DNA of 23,120 bases from Methanobacteriota archaeon. Its GTDB lineage: Archaea; JACRDV01. Location: the NCBI GenBank assembly GCA_024860865.1, contig JACRDV010000015.1, positions 1-23,120 on the forward strand. Reading direction: 5' to 3'. Every line of letters begins with the position of its first letter. The stretch's first letter is position 1. Under the pieces are notes generated by a model, which was not told the DNA's origin, did no database searches, and worked only from the letters and a program-made list of their open reading frames with translations. This document shows, piece after piece, positions 1-6,623 of the stretch. A program made the translations under genes and the position numbers.

Positions 1-569
1 TCAACAATCGCTTCGATATCAGCAGGCGGCCTCCCTCTAAACCCTTTTAAAATTGGGTATCCTTTTATCTCTTGAATCATCTCTTGAGCATCAGTTTTAG
101 CAATTGGTGCAACTCTCATTGAAACATCTCTCATTATTTCTACGAAAATTCCGCCCATGCCCAAAACAATAACTGGTCCAAACTGAGGGTCTTGGGTTAT
201 TCCAACAATTATTTCCTCACCTTTAGGAGCAAACTCTTGGACTAAAATCCCCTCGATTTTTGCATTTGGTGCATTTCTTTTAACATTCTCTATGATTTTT
301 TTATAACCCCGTTCAACGTCATGAACACACTTTACTCCATAGATTACCCCACCCACATCACTTTTATGCAGTATTTCGGGTGAAATCACTTTAAGAACGA
401 TTGGATAACCGATCTCTTCTGCAGCATCAAAGGCTTCATGTAAGTTCTTTGCAGTTTTTTCCTTTGGAATTAAAACTCCATACTCACTTAAAATTAGTTT
501 CGCCTCATGTTCAGTCAAAGCGTTTCGTTTTTCTTTTCTAGCGGCTTCTATTATTTCTTGAGCAGTCAT
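1..569 (-). CDS. acdB: ADP-forming acyl-CoA (acetyl-CoA) synthetase beta subunit, ATP-grasp domain (3' end outside window)
   Basis: I translated this partial frame by hand. It starts MTAQEIIEAARKEKRN, followed by a block resembling EYGVLIPKEK and then GYPIVLKVISPEILHKSDVG. It ends near the window edge with KGYPILKGFRGRPPADIEA. The HKSD-G and LxGxRGRPPAD motifs are hallmarks of the ATP-grasp half of ADP-forming acyl-CoA synthetases. These enzymes convert acyl-CoA, ADP and phosphate to acid, CoA and ATP, and archaea use them for energy conservation from acetate and other acids. About 189 codons are present. The protein begins directly with the ATP-grasp region, so this is a separate beta subunit rather than the end of an alpha-beta fusion, although the alpha gene could lie beyond the window. 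The ATG at 569-567 is the first in-frame ATG. An AAGG lies a little upstream. Acyl substrate cannot be told from this part. Confidence 0.85.
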   Translation of the reverse strand, partial: MTAQEIIEAARKEKRNALTEHEAKLILSEYGVLIPKEKTAKNLHEAFDAAEEIGYPIVLKVISPEILHKSDVGGVIYGVKCVHDVERGYKKIIENVKRNAPNAKIEGILVQEFAPKGEEIIVGITQDPQFGPVIVLGMGGIFVEIMRDVSMRVAPIAKTDAQEMIQEIKGYPILKGFRGRPPADIEAIV

Positions 570-642
570 TATTGCATCATTACCTTGGAATAATCCATAC
601 TAATTCAAAAAGCTTTTGATAAGAGATTAAAAGAGATTAAAC

Positions 643-891
643 TTGCTTAGAGCAAAGTTTATTTCTCGCAGAGATTCAAAGCTGGACATAATAATAAGAA
701 TATTAAAAATTTCGGGATTTGAGTTGAAATATAGTTTATGGATAGCCGCTATAGCGTTTGTGCTTTTGTTTTTTCTTTTAATATCACTGATTAAAATAGC
801 ATCTATTATCTTTAAATTGCTCTTGCTGCTTGTGTTAGCTATTTGGCTTTTCTGGCCTTTGATAAGGAGGTCATTGAAAAGTAAAAAATAA
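643..891 (+). CDS. small membrane protein, unknown function
   Basis: This is an 82-residue frame opening with TTG. No ATG is present in it. The N-terminal third is charged (MLRAKFISRRDSKLD). Residues about 27-73 are strongly hydrophobic and would form one long or two short membrane segments, and the end is a basic tail (RRSLKSKK). A second possible start is the TTG at 724, just before the hydrophobic part. The gene diverges from the acyl-CoA synthetase gene and converges on cbiS, so the neighbours suggest no role. I do not recognise a family. The hydrophobic pattern and clean stop favour a real gene, but no clear ribosome binding site supports the TTG. Confidence 0.45.
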   Translation: MLRAKFISRRDSKLDIIIRILKISGFELKYSLWIAAIAFVLLFFLLISLIKIASIIFKLLLLLVLAIWLFWPLIRRSLKSKK

Positions 892-945
892 AACTTGAAA
901 GAATTAATTAATTTTGTGTTTGCTTGGACTTTTTTGCTACCTACA

Positions 946-2037
946 TTAACTCGAATAAATTCGTGTCATAACACCAGCAATTAATCCAGCAAGCGCATCA
1001 TCTAAAATCGGACCAACTTTTTTAAGAATTCCAGGCTTTACTTTATCATATCTAGTAAAATTAAATAACGCAAGAGTCCCACCTAGATATTCTGCTATAT
1101 CAATTCCGATTATTTCATCAGCAACAAGATAAACCGGATCATTTTTAACTTTAATTCTTCCGAGCTCAATTTCTTCTTCAAGTTTTATTCCGGCTAAAAT
1201 AAGCGAAGCAATGTTTGTATCGCTTAATGCTTTTTCAAGCCCGTATCTCAATTTTTTTTCAACTTTTTTTTTGTCTTCAGCTCCAGGGTGTGGAACATGG
1301 AGTTCCATTCCAGCTTTAATCAAATCCTCAAGGAAAACTTCGCGTTCTTTTAATCGTTTTAAAACTGGGCGGTTAATTTTTAAGCCTTCCTGCCTTTCAA
1401 TGCCTTGTTTAACGCCTTCTCTAGCTGTTGAGGCTGTTGCATAACCGATATTAGTTCCTATTCCACAGTATTCAAAAAACTGCCCTTTTCCTGTACATCC
1501 CACCACAACTGCATCTGTAGTAGTTCCGCTTGCAAAGTCTTTTTTGTTTCTAACATCAAGTTCAAACAAAGCAACGCTTTTTGCTTCTGTAATAGTTTTA
1601 ACTGCTTCTACTAAAGCAGAATTTGTCAAATTCCCATCGATTAGAGTAATTATATTAATTGTTCCAACTTTTGCTTGTGAGGGCTTACCCGCTGTTGCTG
1701 GATTTGATAAACCTGCTGTAACGAAACTCACGACGGAAGTATTTTTGATTGTTTTTCGCACAATCGAAACATTTTTAATATTCGCCGCAGTCATTAATCC
1801 TACAATTGGTTCATTTAACTTGAGCTTCTTAAGCTTTTGAATCAAATATTCTTTTGGATTTTTATGCTCAAAGTTTTTTGGAACTTGACAATTCACAATA
1901 CTTCTAGTTTCACAAAATCCACCATTTAAAACTGCTGAGCTTAAAATTTTTAAAGGTTGAGTAGATGAAATAATGAGAGCTTTATCTTCTATCTTGCATT
2001 TAACGTTTGGAATTTTTAATTTGAATTGCATTTTCAC
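946..2037 (-). CDS. cbiS: bifunctional adenosylcobinamide amidohydrolase / alpha-ribazole-phosphate phosphatase (CbiZ-CobZ fusion)
   Basis: Two domains are visible in 363 residues. Residues 1 to about 225 match CbiZ, with DAVVVGCTGKG at 175-185 and a following YCGIGTNIGYATAST block. CbiZ cleaves the aminopropanol side chain from adenosylcobinamide to give cobyric acid, so scavenged corrinoids can be rebuilt. Residues about 235-363 match the PgpA-like phosphatase CobZ, with DEIIGIDIAEYLGG at 307-320, a YDKVKPG block at 330-336 and DDALAGLIAGV at 346-356. CobZ removes phosphate from alpha-ribazole phosphate. The same fusion is known in archaea as CbiS (Methanopyrus kandleri). The start overlaps the cobT stop by 4 nt (2034-2037), which indicates translational coupling. 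CobT makes the substrate of the second domain. No key motif seems to be missing. Confidence 0.9.
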   Translation of the reverse strand: MKMQFKLKIPNVKCKIEDKALIISSTQPLKILSSAVLNGGFCETRSIVNCQVPKNFEHKNPKEYLIQKLKKLKLNEPIVGLMTAANIKNVSIVRKTIKNTSVVSFVTAGLSNPATAGKPSQAKVGTINIITLIDGNLTNSALVEAVKTITEAKSVALFELDVRNKKDFASGTTTDAVVVGCTGKGQFFEYCGIGTNIGYATASTAREGVKQGIERQEGLKINRPVLKRLKEREVFLEDLIKAGMELHVPHPGAEDKKKVEKKLRYGLEKALSDTNIASLILAGIKLEEEIELGRIKVKNDPVYLVADEIIGIDIAEYLGGTLALFNFTRYDKVKPGILKKVGPILDDALAGLIAGVMTRIYSS

Positions 2038-3119
2038 TTCAAGCTCATTAACCGTTCATATTCCTTTTCAACTGCTTTGTTTATTTCAGCTGAATCAATT
2101 CCCGTTTTTAACATGGCAGCAATTGCAGCTCCGCCTGCTCCAACTCCCTCTTTTACAGCTCCATTTTCATAAGCCTTAAGCCCACCGAATCTAGATTCAC
2201 TAAAATCCAAATCAGCAGCAAGGACAGGAATATTTTTGATTTGATTGACTAGACCCTTTAGATCAGCTGTTTTATCCCGAATAATCCACTTTGTTGTTCC
2301 AATAGCTACATTTTCTAGAACATTTGGTTCGAGAGAATTTATTACTGCAAGCGCTGCTGCCATTTGAGTTCCACCAGCTAAAATAACTGGTTTTTCCTCA
2401 GCAAAACCTATTGCTGTTCCAGATAGAGCCGGCAGCATAGGGTCACCCAGTATTTCAATTGCCTTTACCGCTTCATCTTTCAGGTCACCAAAATCGATTC
2501 CAGCTGATTTCATGCCTTCTTCTACAGTTTTGATCTTTAGATCATGGGGATTGTTGGGCATACTTGAACTAACTCTATTTTTCGCATCAATGCCCATAGC
2601 TGATAAAACACCCAGAGCAGTTGTTGTTCCGCCTGCTATGCTCTCTCCAATTACTAAATAGTCTGAAAATTTTGAAAGGGTTTGGCCTAAAATTTGAGCA
2701 CGTTTAATTACTTCGGCCACATTTTGAGCAGCTCTGCCCGTGCGGATATCATTTCCAGGCTCTCCACCAATTGTGATAAACGGGATTGCAGGCTTTACTT
2801 TCAAACCGCCATCCACGACAATCATTGGAATATCTGCCAAATTAAGAGAAACCTTTGTTATGATAGCTGGCGTCGGTATCCCCTCAGGAGTAACTGGAAT
2901 AAATGGTATGCAGCTCGGCTTTCCAAATAAGACATATTCGACATCAGCTGGCGGAGTATAATCAGTTACTTCGGGGAATTGCCCTGCAGCAGAAATTCCC
3001 TTTATTTTTCCAGTTTCAGTGTTTGCTATTACACAAACAAAAATTGGATTTTTGTTTTTTAATTCATCAACTATCCTTTGAGCTTTAGATTCATTATTAT
3101 AGATAATTATGTTAGTCAT
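2034..3119 (-). CDS. cobT: nicotinate-nucleotide--dimethylbenzimidazole phosphoribosyltransferase, archaeal type (CobT)
   Basis: The 361-residue product has the archaeal CobT pattern: VVDGGLKVKP at 101-110, GGEPGNDIRTG at 118-128, GESIAGGTTTA at 158-168 and SSSMPNNPHDLK at about 184-195. The family transfers phosphoribose from nicotinate mononucleotide to the lower-ligand base, giving the alpha-ribotide used for the cobamide nucleotide loop. The actual base used here is unknown. The ATG at 3119 has GGAG about 8 nt upstream. An A/T-rich TATA-like element (about 3160-3168) stands about 45 nt upstream. A perfect palindrome (3170-3188) abuts it on the upstream side, so the gene is probably regulated there. 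It is the first gene of a two-gene operon with cbiS. Confidence 0.9.
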   Translation of the reverse strand: MTNIIIYNNESKAQRIVDELKNKNPIFVCVIANTETGKIKGISAAGQFPEVTDYTPPADVEYVLFGKPSCIPFIPVTPEGIPTPAIITKVSLNLADIPMIVVDGGLKVKPAIPFITIGGEPGNDIRTGRAAQNVAEVIKRAQILGQTLSKFSDYLVIGESIAGGTTTALGVLSAMGIDAKNRVSSSMPNNPHDLKIKTVEEGMKSAGIDFGDLKDEAVKAIEILGDPMLPALSGTAIGFAEEKPVILAGGTQMAAALAVINSLEPNVLENVAIGTTKWIIRDKTADLKGLVNQIKNIPVLAADLDFSESRFGGLKAYENGAVKEGVGAGGAAIAAMLKTGIDSAEINKAVEKEYERLMSLK

Positions 3120-3169
3120 TATAACTCCACAAAACTAGACAACTTTATAATAATCCAATACATATATTT

Positions 3170-3188
3170 TCTGGATAATCTATCCAGA
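3170..3188. promoter_or_regulatory. operator-like palindrome upstream of cobT-cbiS
   Basis: TCTGGATA-ATC-TATCCAGA is a perfect 8-bp inverted repeat with a 3-nt centre. The symmetry continues outward in A/T bases with a mismatch at the first outer pair (T3169/C3189). The nearly identical element at 8177-8195 has its first outer mismatch at the same place. The site adjoins the BRE side of the best TATA-like element for cobT, which fits binding by a dimeric transcription factor. The regulator is not identifiable here. Confidence 0.75.
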
Positions 3189-3492
3189 CAAAATATTGAA
3201 AATATCTTTTTCTTTTGTGAATAATCGAATTTATTTTTCTAGTTAGTCTCTAAAAATATAGAAAAGGACGGAATATTACAGTGAGGCAGACTTTTAGATT
3301 TTAAAAATTTTTAACGATTAGAAAAAATTTTAAGGATAAAAATAACGGATTGAATTAGTTCATCTAGAGAGAAGTTTATAATAAAAATTTTTAAAGTTTG
3401 AAGGATCCAATTTATATTAATATATAAATTTATATAGATAGAATTTTTATAATAACTTCCTTTGATAAAAAGGCGTTAACGAGGAGATAAAA
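3189..3492. other. gene-free, very AT-rich stretch (promoter region of the 3493 gene)
   Basis: No plausible reading frame, tRNA or conserved RNA is visible. At 3409-3430 the arms AATTTATA and TATAAATT face each other across 6 nt, followed by TTTATATAG at about 3429-3437, which could be the TATA element of the rightward gene. The rest is A/T runs. About 300 nt of leader is long for this compact window. Confidence 0.4.
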
Positions 3493-4011
3493 ATGGACCA
3501 AGAAGTAGACAAAACAATGGAAGAGAAGTTGTTTGAAAGGTATTATACCCACTTATTGGGAGGCGAAATATTACACAGTGCTTTATTTGGGAGCTTGCCA
3601 ACTCTATTAAGACAACACCTCAAAGAAGAGAATATACCAGATTTCTTGGCGAATAACAGTAAACAAGCAATCATCTATGTTCTTGGAAAAGAAACTACTC
3701 TAAGACGACATGTAAAGGGACTTCAAACATTTAAAGAAAAGATGATGTTTTGTTATGATTTGTATAGGGATTTGGGTTATTGCTTTAGGCATGAGATTGT
3801 AGAGGAAAATGATGAAAAACTTGTTGTAAAGGTTTATGCATGCCCGCATTGGGAATTCACTCAAAAAGATCCATTAGCCTGTTTTTCATGTATGGGCATA
3901 AAAATGGGCATCTATAAAGGGCTTTTTGGGGAAGATCTGCGCATAGATTATTTTAAAAGGCTAGCATTAGGCGATTTTTACTGTTTATTTAACTTTTATA
4001 AACCAAAATAA
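3493..4011 (+). CDS. V4R-like / ATC-hydrolase-like small-molecule-binding protein, function unknown
   Basis: The 172-residue protein has a helical N-terminal two-thirds. The C-terminal third reads VYACPHWEFTQKDPLACFSC, then a GIKMGIYKGLFG block and ALGDFYCLFNFY. The spacing of Cys residues, a glycine region and a final GD-x-x-C-x-F resembles the 4-vinyl reductase (V4R) fold and the related 2-aminothiazoline-carboxylate hydrolase-like proteins. These often bind small ligands. No helix-turn-helix is evident, so it is not an obvious regulator. The ATG follows a strong AGGAG at about 3481-3485. It lies between cobT (divergent) and the cbiB operon (convergent). A link to cobamides is suggested only by position. 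The family call is moderate and the function is unknown. Confidence 0.6.
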   Translation: MDQEVDKTMEEKLFERYYTHLLGGEILHSALFGSLPTLLRQHLKEENIPDFLANNSKQAIIYVLGKETTLRRHVKGLQTFKEKMMFCYDLYRDLGYCFRHEIVEENDEKLVVKVYACPHWEFTQKDPLACFSCMGIKMGIYKGLFGEDLRIDYFKRLALGDFYCLFNFYKPK

Positions 4012-4038
4012 AAAACGAGAATAATTCGAAAATTAAGT

Positions 4039-4056
4039 ATGCTTTTTGTAAAGCAT
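4039..4056 (+). terminator. small hairpin after the V4R-like gene
   Basis: ATGCTTT and AAAGCAT form a perfect 7-bp stem with a 4-nt loop (TTGT), 28 nt after the stop of the 3493 gene. A strong T-run does not follow directly, so this is only a possible 3' end structure. Confidence 0.3.
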
Positions 4057-4140
4057 TTAACCTGGAAATAAGCTAAAACACTAAATAAAATGGAAAAAGA
4101 TTTTTTCGCGAGGTCGAAATCGCAGAATGTTATTTTCTTT

Positions 4141-4229
4141 TTATTCTTTGAAACCTTTTAAGCTAATAGTAACAGTTGTTTTGCCAACTCCCTATTTGTG
4201 CCGGCTAAAATAATTCGAGGAATTTTCAT
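4141..4229 (-). pseudogene. cbiA: N-terminal relic of cobyrinate a,c-diamide synthase (CbiA/CfbB-like), frameshifted and truncated
   Basis: The ATG at 4229-4227 overlaps the cbiB stop in an ATGA arrangement. Translation gives MKIPRIILAGTN, the typical beginning of CbiA. The frame is then lost, and the other frame continues with VGKTTVTISLKGFKE (GTT at 4188-4186 onward) to a TAA at 4143-4141. Together these would read AGTN-(S/G)-VGKTTVTISL, the CbiA P-loop, with one base missing around 4189-4193. After about 30 residues no more CbiA sequence is found down to 4012, so most of the gene is gone. CbiA amidates cobyrinic acid; its relative CfbB acts on nickel-sirohydrochlorin. The relic shows that the operon once continued past cbiB. 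A single sequencing indel could explain the shift but not the missing rest. Confidence 0.7.
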
Positions 4230-5167
4230 CGAATCAAACCTAATATGAAAATGGTTGGCAATACAACTAATGTAATAAAAAGCAAAGTTGTTGCTAAAGT
4301 TATCCTATATGACTGGTCAACATGTGCAATTGAAATTTCTCGCATTGGTTCACCAAGTTGATAATAATTTGGTTTTTCAAGCTGAACCATTAAAGCTCCT
4401 GCAGTCGCAGCCATTGGCCAACCGGAATTTAAGCTTTCAGTTTTTGATTTATCCCTGATCATAACTCTCCAAGCATTCTTCCAATCCATTTTACATAAAG
4501 CTGAAGCAACTATCATCAGAGCTCCAGTAATTCTAGCAGGAATAAAATTTACAATTTCATCAATCCAAGCTGAAAATTGTCCAATATTGCAGTATTTGCC
4601 GTCTTTGTAACCCACCATTGAATCAAGAGTATTAATCACACGGTAGACAACTGCCCCAACAACTCCAAACAGGGCAAAATAAAAAATAGGTGCGATTATT
4701 CCATCTACTGTGCTTTCACTTGTGCATTCAATCGTTCCAGAGATTATTTGATTCGAATTTAGGTTTGAGGTATTTCTGCTAACAATATATGATAAATTCC
4801 TTCGAGCAAGTTCAATATTATTTGTTTTAATTGCGTATACTACTTTATTTACAGCAGTTCGCAAATATCCGATCGAAAAAGTTGATTTGAGGATAATTGC
4901 TGAAGCTAAGATAAAGGCGATATCTCCAAAAAATTTTTTAACTAAAAATAATATTGCCCAGAATAGGCCAGCGAAAAATGCGATGGTAATAACTGCTAAA
5001 ACTATTCCGCCTATTTTTTCGATTTTTGGGTTTTTATTTTTGAATTTAAGTTTTAATAAATCAATAAATTTACCGACCCATACAACTGGATGAATTATTG
5101 CTGGAGGCTCCCCAACTACAAAATCTAGCAACAAAGCTAAAGCCAATATTATAACTGCCTGCAACAT
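4226..5167 (-). CDS. cbiB: adenosylcobinamide-phosphate synthase CbiB
   Basis: The 313-residue integral membrane protein starts with a hydrophobic helix and LLDFVVGEPPAIIHPVVWVG, the CbiB N-terminal signature. Further on it has DSMVGYKDGKYCNIGQFSAW and NSGWPMAATAGAL, both diagnostic. CbiB joins adenosylcobyric acid to (R)-1-aminopropan-2-ol phosphate at the membrane, giving adenosylcobinamide phosphate. Several more hydrophobic segments follow, including one at the C-terminus. The ATG overlaps the stop of the Cys-rich gene by one base (TAATG), and the stop overlaps the start of the cbiA relic by 4 nt, so it is embedded in one operon with cobQ and cobD. Its substrate amine comes from CobD next door. 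Length is normal. Confidence 0.92.
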   Translation of the reverse strand: MLQAVIILALALLLDFVVGEPPAIIHPVVWVGKFIDLLKLKFKNKNPKIEKIGGIVLAVITIAFFAGLFWAILFLVKKFFGDIAFILASAIILKSTFSIGYLRTAVNKVVYAIKTNNIELARRNLSYIVSRNTSNLNSNQIISGTIECTSESTVDGIIAPIFYFALFGVVGAVVYRVINTLDSMVGYKDGKYCNIGQFSAWIDEIVNFIPARITGALMIVASALCKMDWKNAWRVMIRDKSKTESLNSGWPMAATAGALMVQLEKPNYYQLGEPMREISIAHVDQSYRITLATTLLFITLVVLPTIFILGLIR

Positions 5168-5517
5168 TAAACCGCACGCAAAATTTTATGCCTGATGTCT
5201 AAAAGTTCGCTGTGTTTATTTTCAATTTCTTCAGGCTTTGGAGCAGTAATTTTGATTCCATCAAGGATTCGCCTAGCTATATTACCGCGATGAACCCAGT
5301 TACAGTCTTCACAGCTCCAAACAAATTGTTTAGAGAATCTTCCAATTACACGCTTTCCGCCTGTAAGTTGATCACCACAAGGGAAGAAGGCACAAAAGCA
5401 CCAGGTGCAATCCTGCCCATCAAAATGACAAGGATAATGTTCGCAATCTTTTTTTGGGCCTACAATTTTTTCAGCATTTAAAGTCCTTTCAAAGTAATCT
5501 GAAATTTCTTTTCTCAA
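5167..5517 (-). CDS. free-standing Cys-rich domain of the CobD-associated type (candidate L-threonine kinase)
   Basis: The open frame reaches up to 5616, but the likely start is the TTG at 5517-5515. It forms TTGA with the cobD stop and has GAAGGA just upstream. This gives 116 residues with Cys at 25, 30, 37, 40, 42, 47, 69 and 72 and His at 27, 31 and 76. The core is CEHYPCHFDGQDCTWCFCAF, then PCG and CEDCNWVHR. This is the cysteine-rich small domain (zf-like, PF04071 type) that in some archaea is the C-terminal part of CobD. From memory, the Methanosarcina mazei CobD C-terminal domain has been linked to L-threonine kinase activity. If so, this protein could make the L-threonine phosphate that CobD decarboxylates. 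Tight coupling to cobD and cbiB supports this. Metal binding is likely from the Cys/His pattern, and the kinase role is inference. Confidence 0.8.
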   Translation of the reverse strand: MRKEISDYFERTLNAEKIVGPKKDCEHYPCHFDGQDCTWCFCAFFPCGDQLTGGKRVIGRFSKQFVWSCEDCNWVHRGNIARRILDGIKITAPKPEEIENKHSELLDIRHKILRAV

Positions 5518-6623
5518 ACCAATTCCTTCAGAGCTTCCATTAACTTCATATTTTCTTCTTTTGTGCGCACACTTATTCGAATAAAATTCTTGTTTAAGCC
5601 TCGAAAAGAGCTGCAATCTCTAATTAATATTCCTTTTTTTAGAAGGTGCTTTTGTAGTTTGGGCGTAAAACCATTATTTATCACATCAATTAGAAAAAAG
5701 TTTGCATCTGAAGGATAAACTTTAAAATCAAATTGAGTTAAAGCTGAGATAAGAAAATTTTTGCCTTCTTGAATTACTTTAAGAGTTTTTTTGAGATGAG
5801 CTTTATCTTTCAGTGCCTCAATAGCCGCTATTTGAGCAAGAAAATTGACATTCCAAGGCAGTTTAACTTTGTTCAAGAATTTAATAATTTCTTTATTTGC
5901 AACAGCATATCCAACTCTCAGACCAGCCAATCCATAAGCTTTTGTTAATGATCTAAGCACAATGATATTCGGGTATTTATTAATTAAGTTAATTGAACTA
6001 AAAGCCCGCGGGCAGAAATCAATATATGCTTCATCAATAACTGCAATTAAATTTTTTTGGTAGGAAGTTTTGATTAATTCAAGCAGATTTTTTTGAGAAA
6101 TTAGTTTGCCGGTAGGATCGTTTGGATTACATAAAAATAAAAGCTTAGCACAATCAAAATTTTGTATAATCTTATCTGTATCAATTGAAAAACAATTTTC
6201 ATTTGTATGAACAAAAATTGGATTTCCACCTAACGCCTTTACTGCAACTTCATATTCTCCAAATGTTGGAATTGGAATAATTGTATTATCATTATGATTT
6301 AAAAATGCTTTTGTAATTAACCAAATTATTTCACTAGAGCCATTACCAATAATAATACTGGCAGGATCGATATCAAGGTGATTGCTGATTGCCTTGCGGA
6401 GTTCAGTAGATTTTGAATCCGGATAAAAATGGATTAAGTTAGCAAATTTTCGAATTGCATTAATAACTTTTGGTGAAGGCCCGAGTGGGTTAGTATTTGC
6501 ACTAAAATCAAGAATTTTGTCATAATTGAATCCTTTTTCAAGCAATTCTTGCATTTCTCCACCATGAACGCATGGTTCTAGATCTCGAATTTCTTTTCTT
6601 ATAAATTTGGAAAGTTTCTTCAA
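5514..6623 (-). CDS. cobD: L-threonine-O-3-phosphate decarboxylase CobD (PLP, aminotransferase fold)
   Basis: The 369-residue fold-type I PLP enzyme has HGGE at 20-23 and LDFSANTNPLGPSP at 38-51. These set CobD apart from ordinary HisC. Other family features are NPNDPTG at 166-172, VIDEAYIDF at 195-203 and the PLP lysine K228 in RSLTKAYGLAGLRVGY. CobD decarboxylates L-threonine phosphate to (R)-1-aminopropan-2-ol phosphate, the linker that CbiB attaches. Unlike the longer archaeal CobD proteins it stops at the end of the catalytic domain, and the Cys-rich domain follows as a separate, coupled gene. The start overlaps the cobQ stop by 4 nt (6620-6623). Histidinol-phosphate aminotransferase is the main alternative, but context and HGGE argue against it. 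Confidence 0.88.
   Translation of the reverse strand: MKKLSKFIRKEIRDLEPCVHGGEMQELLEKGFNYDKILDFSANTNPLGPSPKVINAIRKFANLIHFYPDSKSTELRKAISNHLDIDPASIIIGNGSSEIIWLITKAFLNHNDNTIIPIPTFGEYEVAVKALGGNPIFVHTNENCFSIDTDKIIQNFDCAKLLFLCNPNDPTGKLISQKNLLELIKTSYQKNLIAVIDEAYIDFCPRAFSSINLINKYPNIIVLRSLTKAYGLAGLRVGYAVANKEIIKFLNKVKLPWNVNFLAQIAAIEALKDKAHLKKTLKVIQEGKNFLISALTQFDFKVYPSDANFFLIDVINNGFTPKLQKHLLKKGILIRDCSSFRGLNKNFIRISVRTKEENMKLMEALKELV

Noticed and set aside
1211-2179. Rightward open frames over cbiS and cobT
   Set aside because: They lie fully or mostly opposite strong coding regions with clear family motifs and have no ribosome binding sites; composition is that of antisense shadows.
3409-3430. A/T palindrome AATTTATA-N6-TATAAATT as an operator
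   Set aside because: Only A/T bases in a very A/T-rich stretch; chance is likely.
3120-3492. Cobalamin riboswitch before cobT
   Set aside because: No B12-box-like conserved segment or G-C-rich stems; the region is A/T runs plus one palindrome typical of a protein site.
3493-4011. The V4R-like protein as the regulator that binds the cob palindrome
   Set aside because: No helix-turn-helix or other DNA-binding motif can be seen; proximity alone is not enough.
5518-5616. Upstream extension of the Cys-rich ORF inside cobD
   Set aside because: The extra 33 residues overlap the cobD coding region and look like a shadow; TTG 5517 has GAAGGA upstream and forms a TTGA overlap with the cobD stop.
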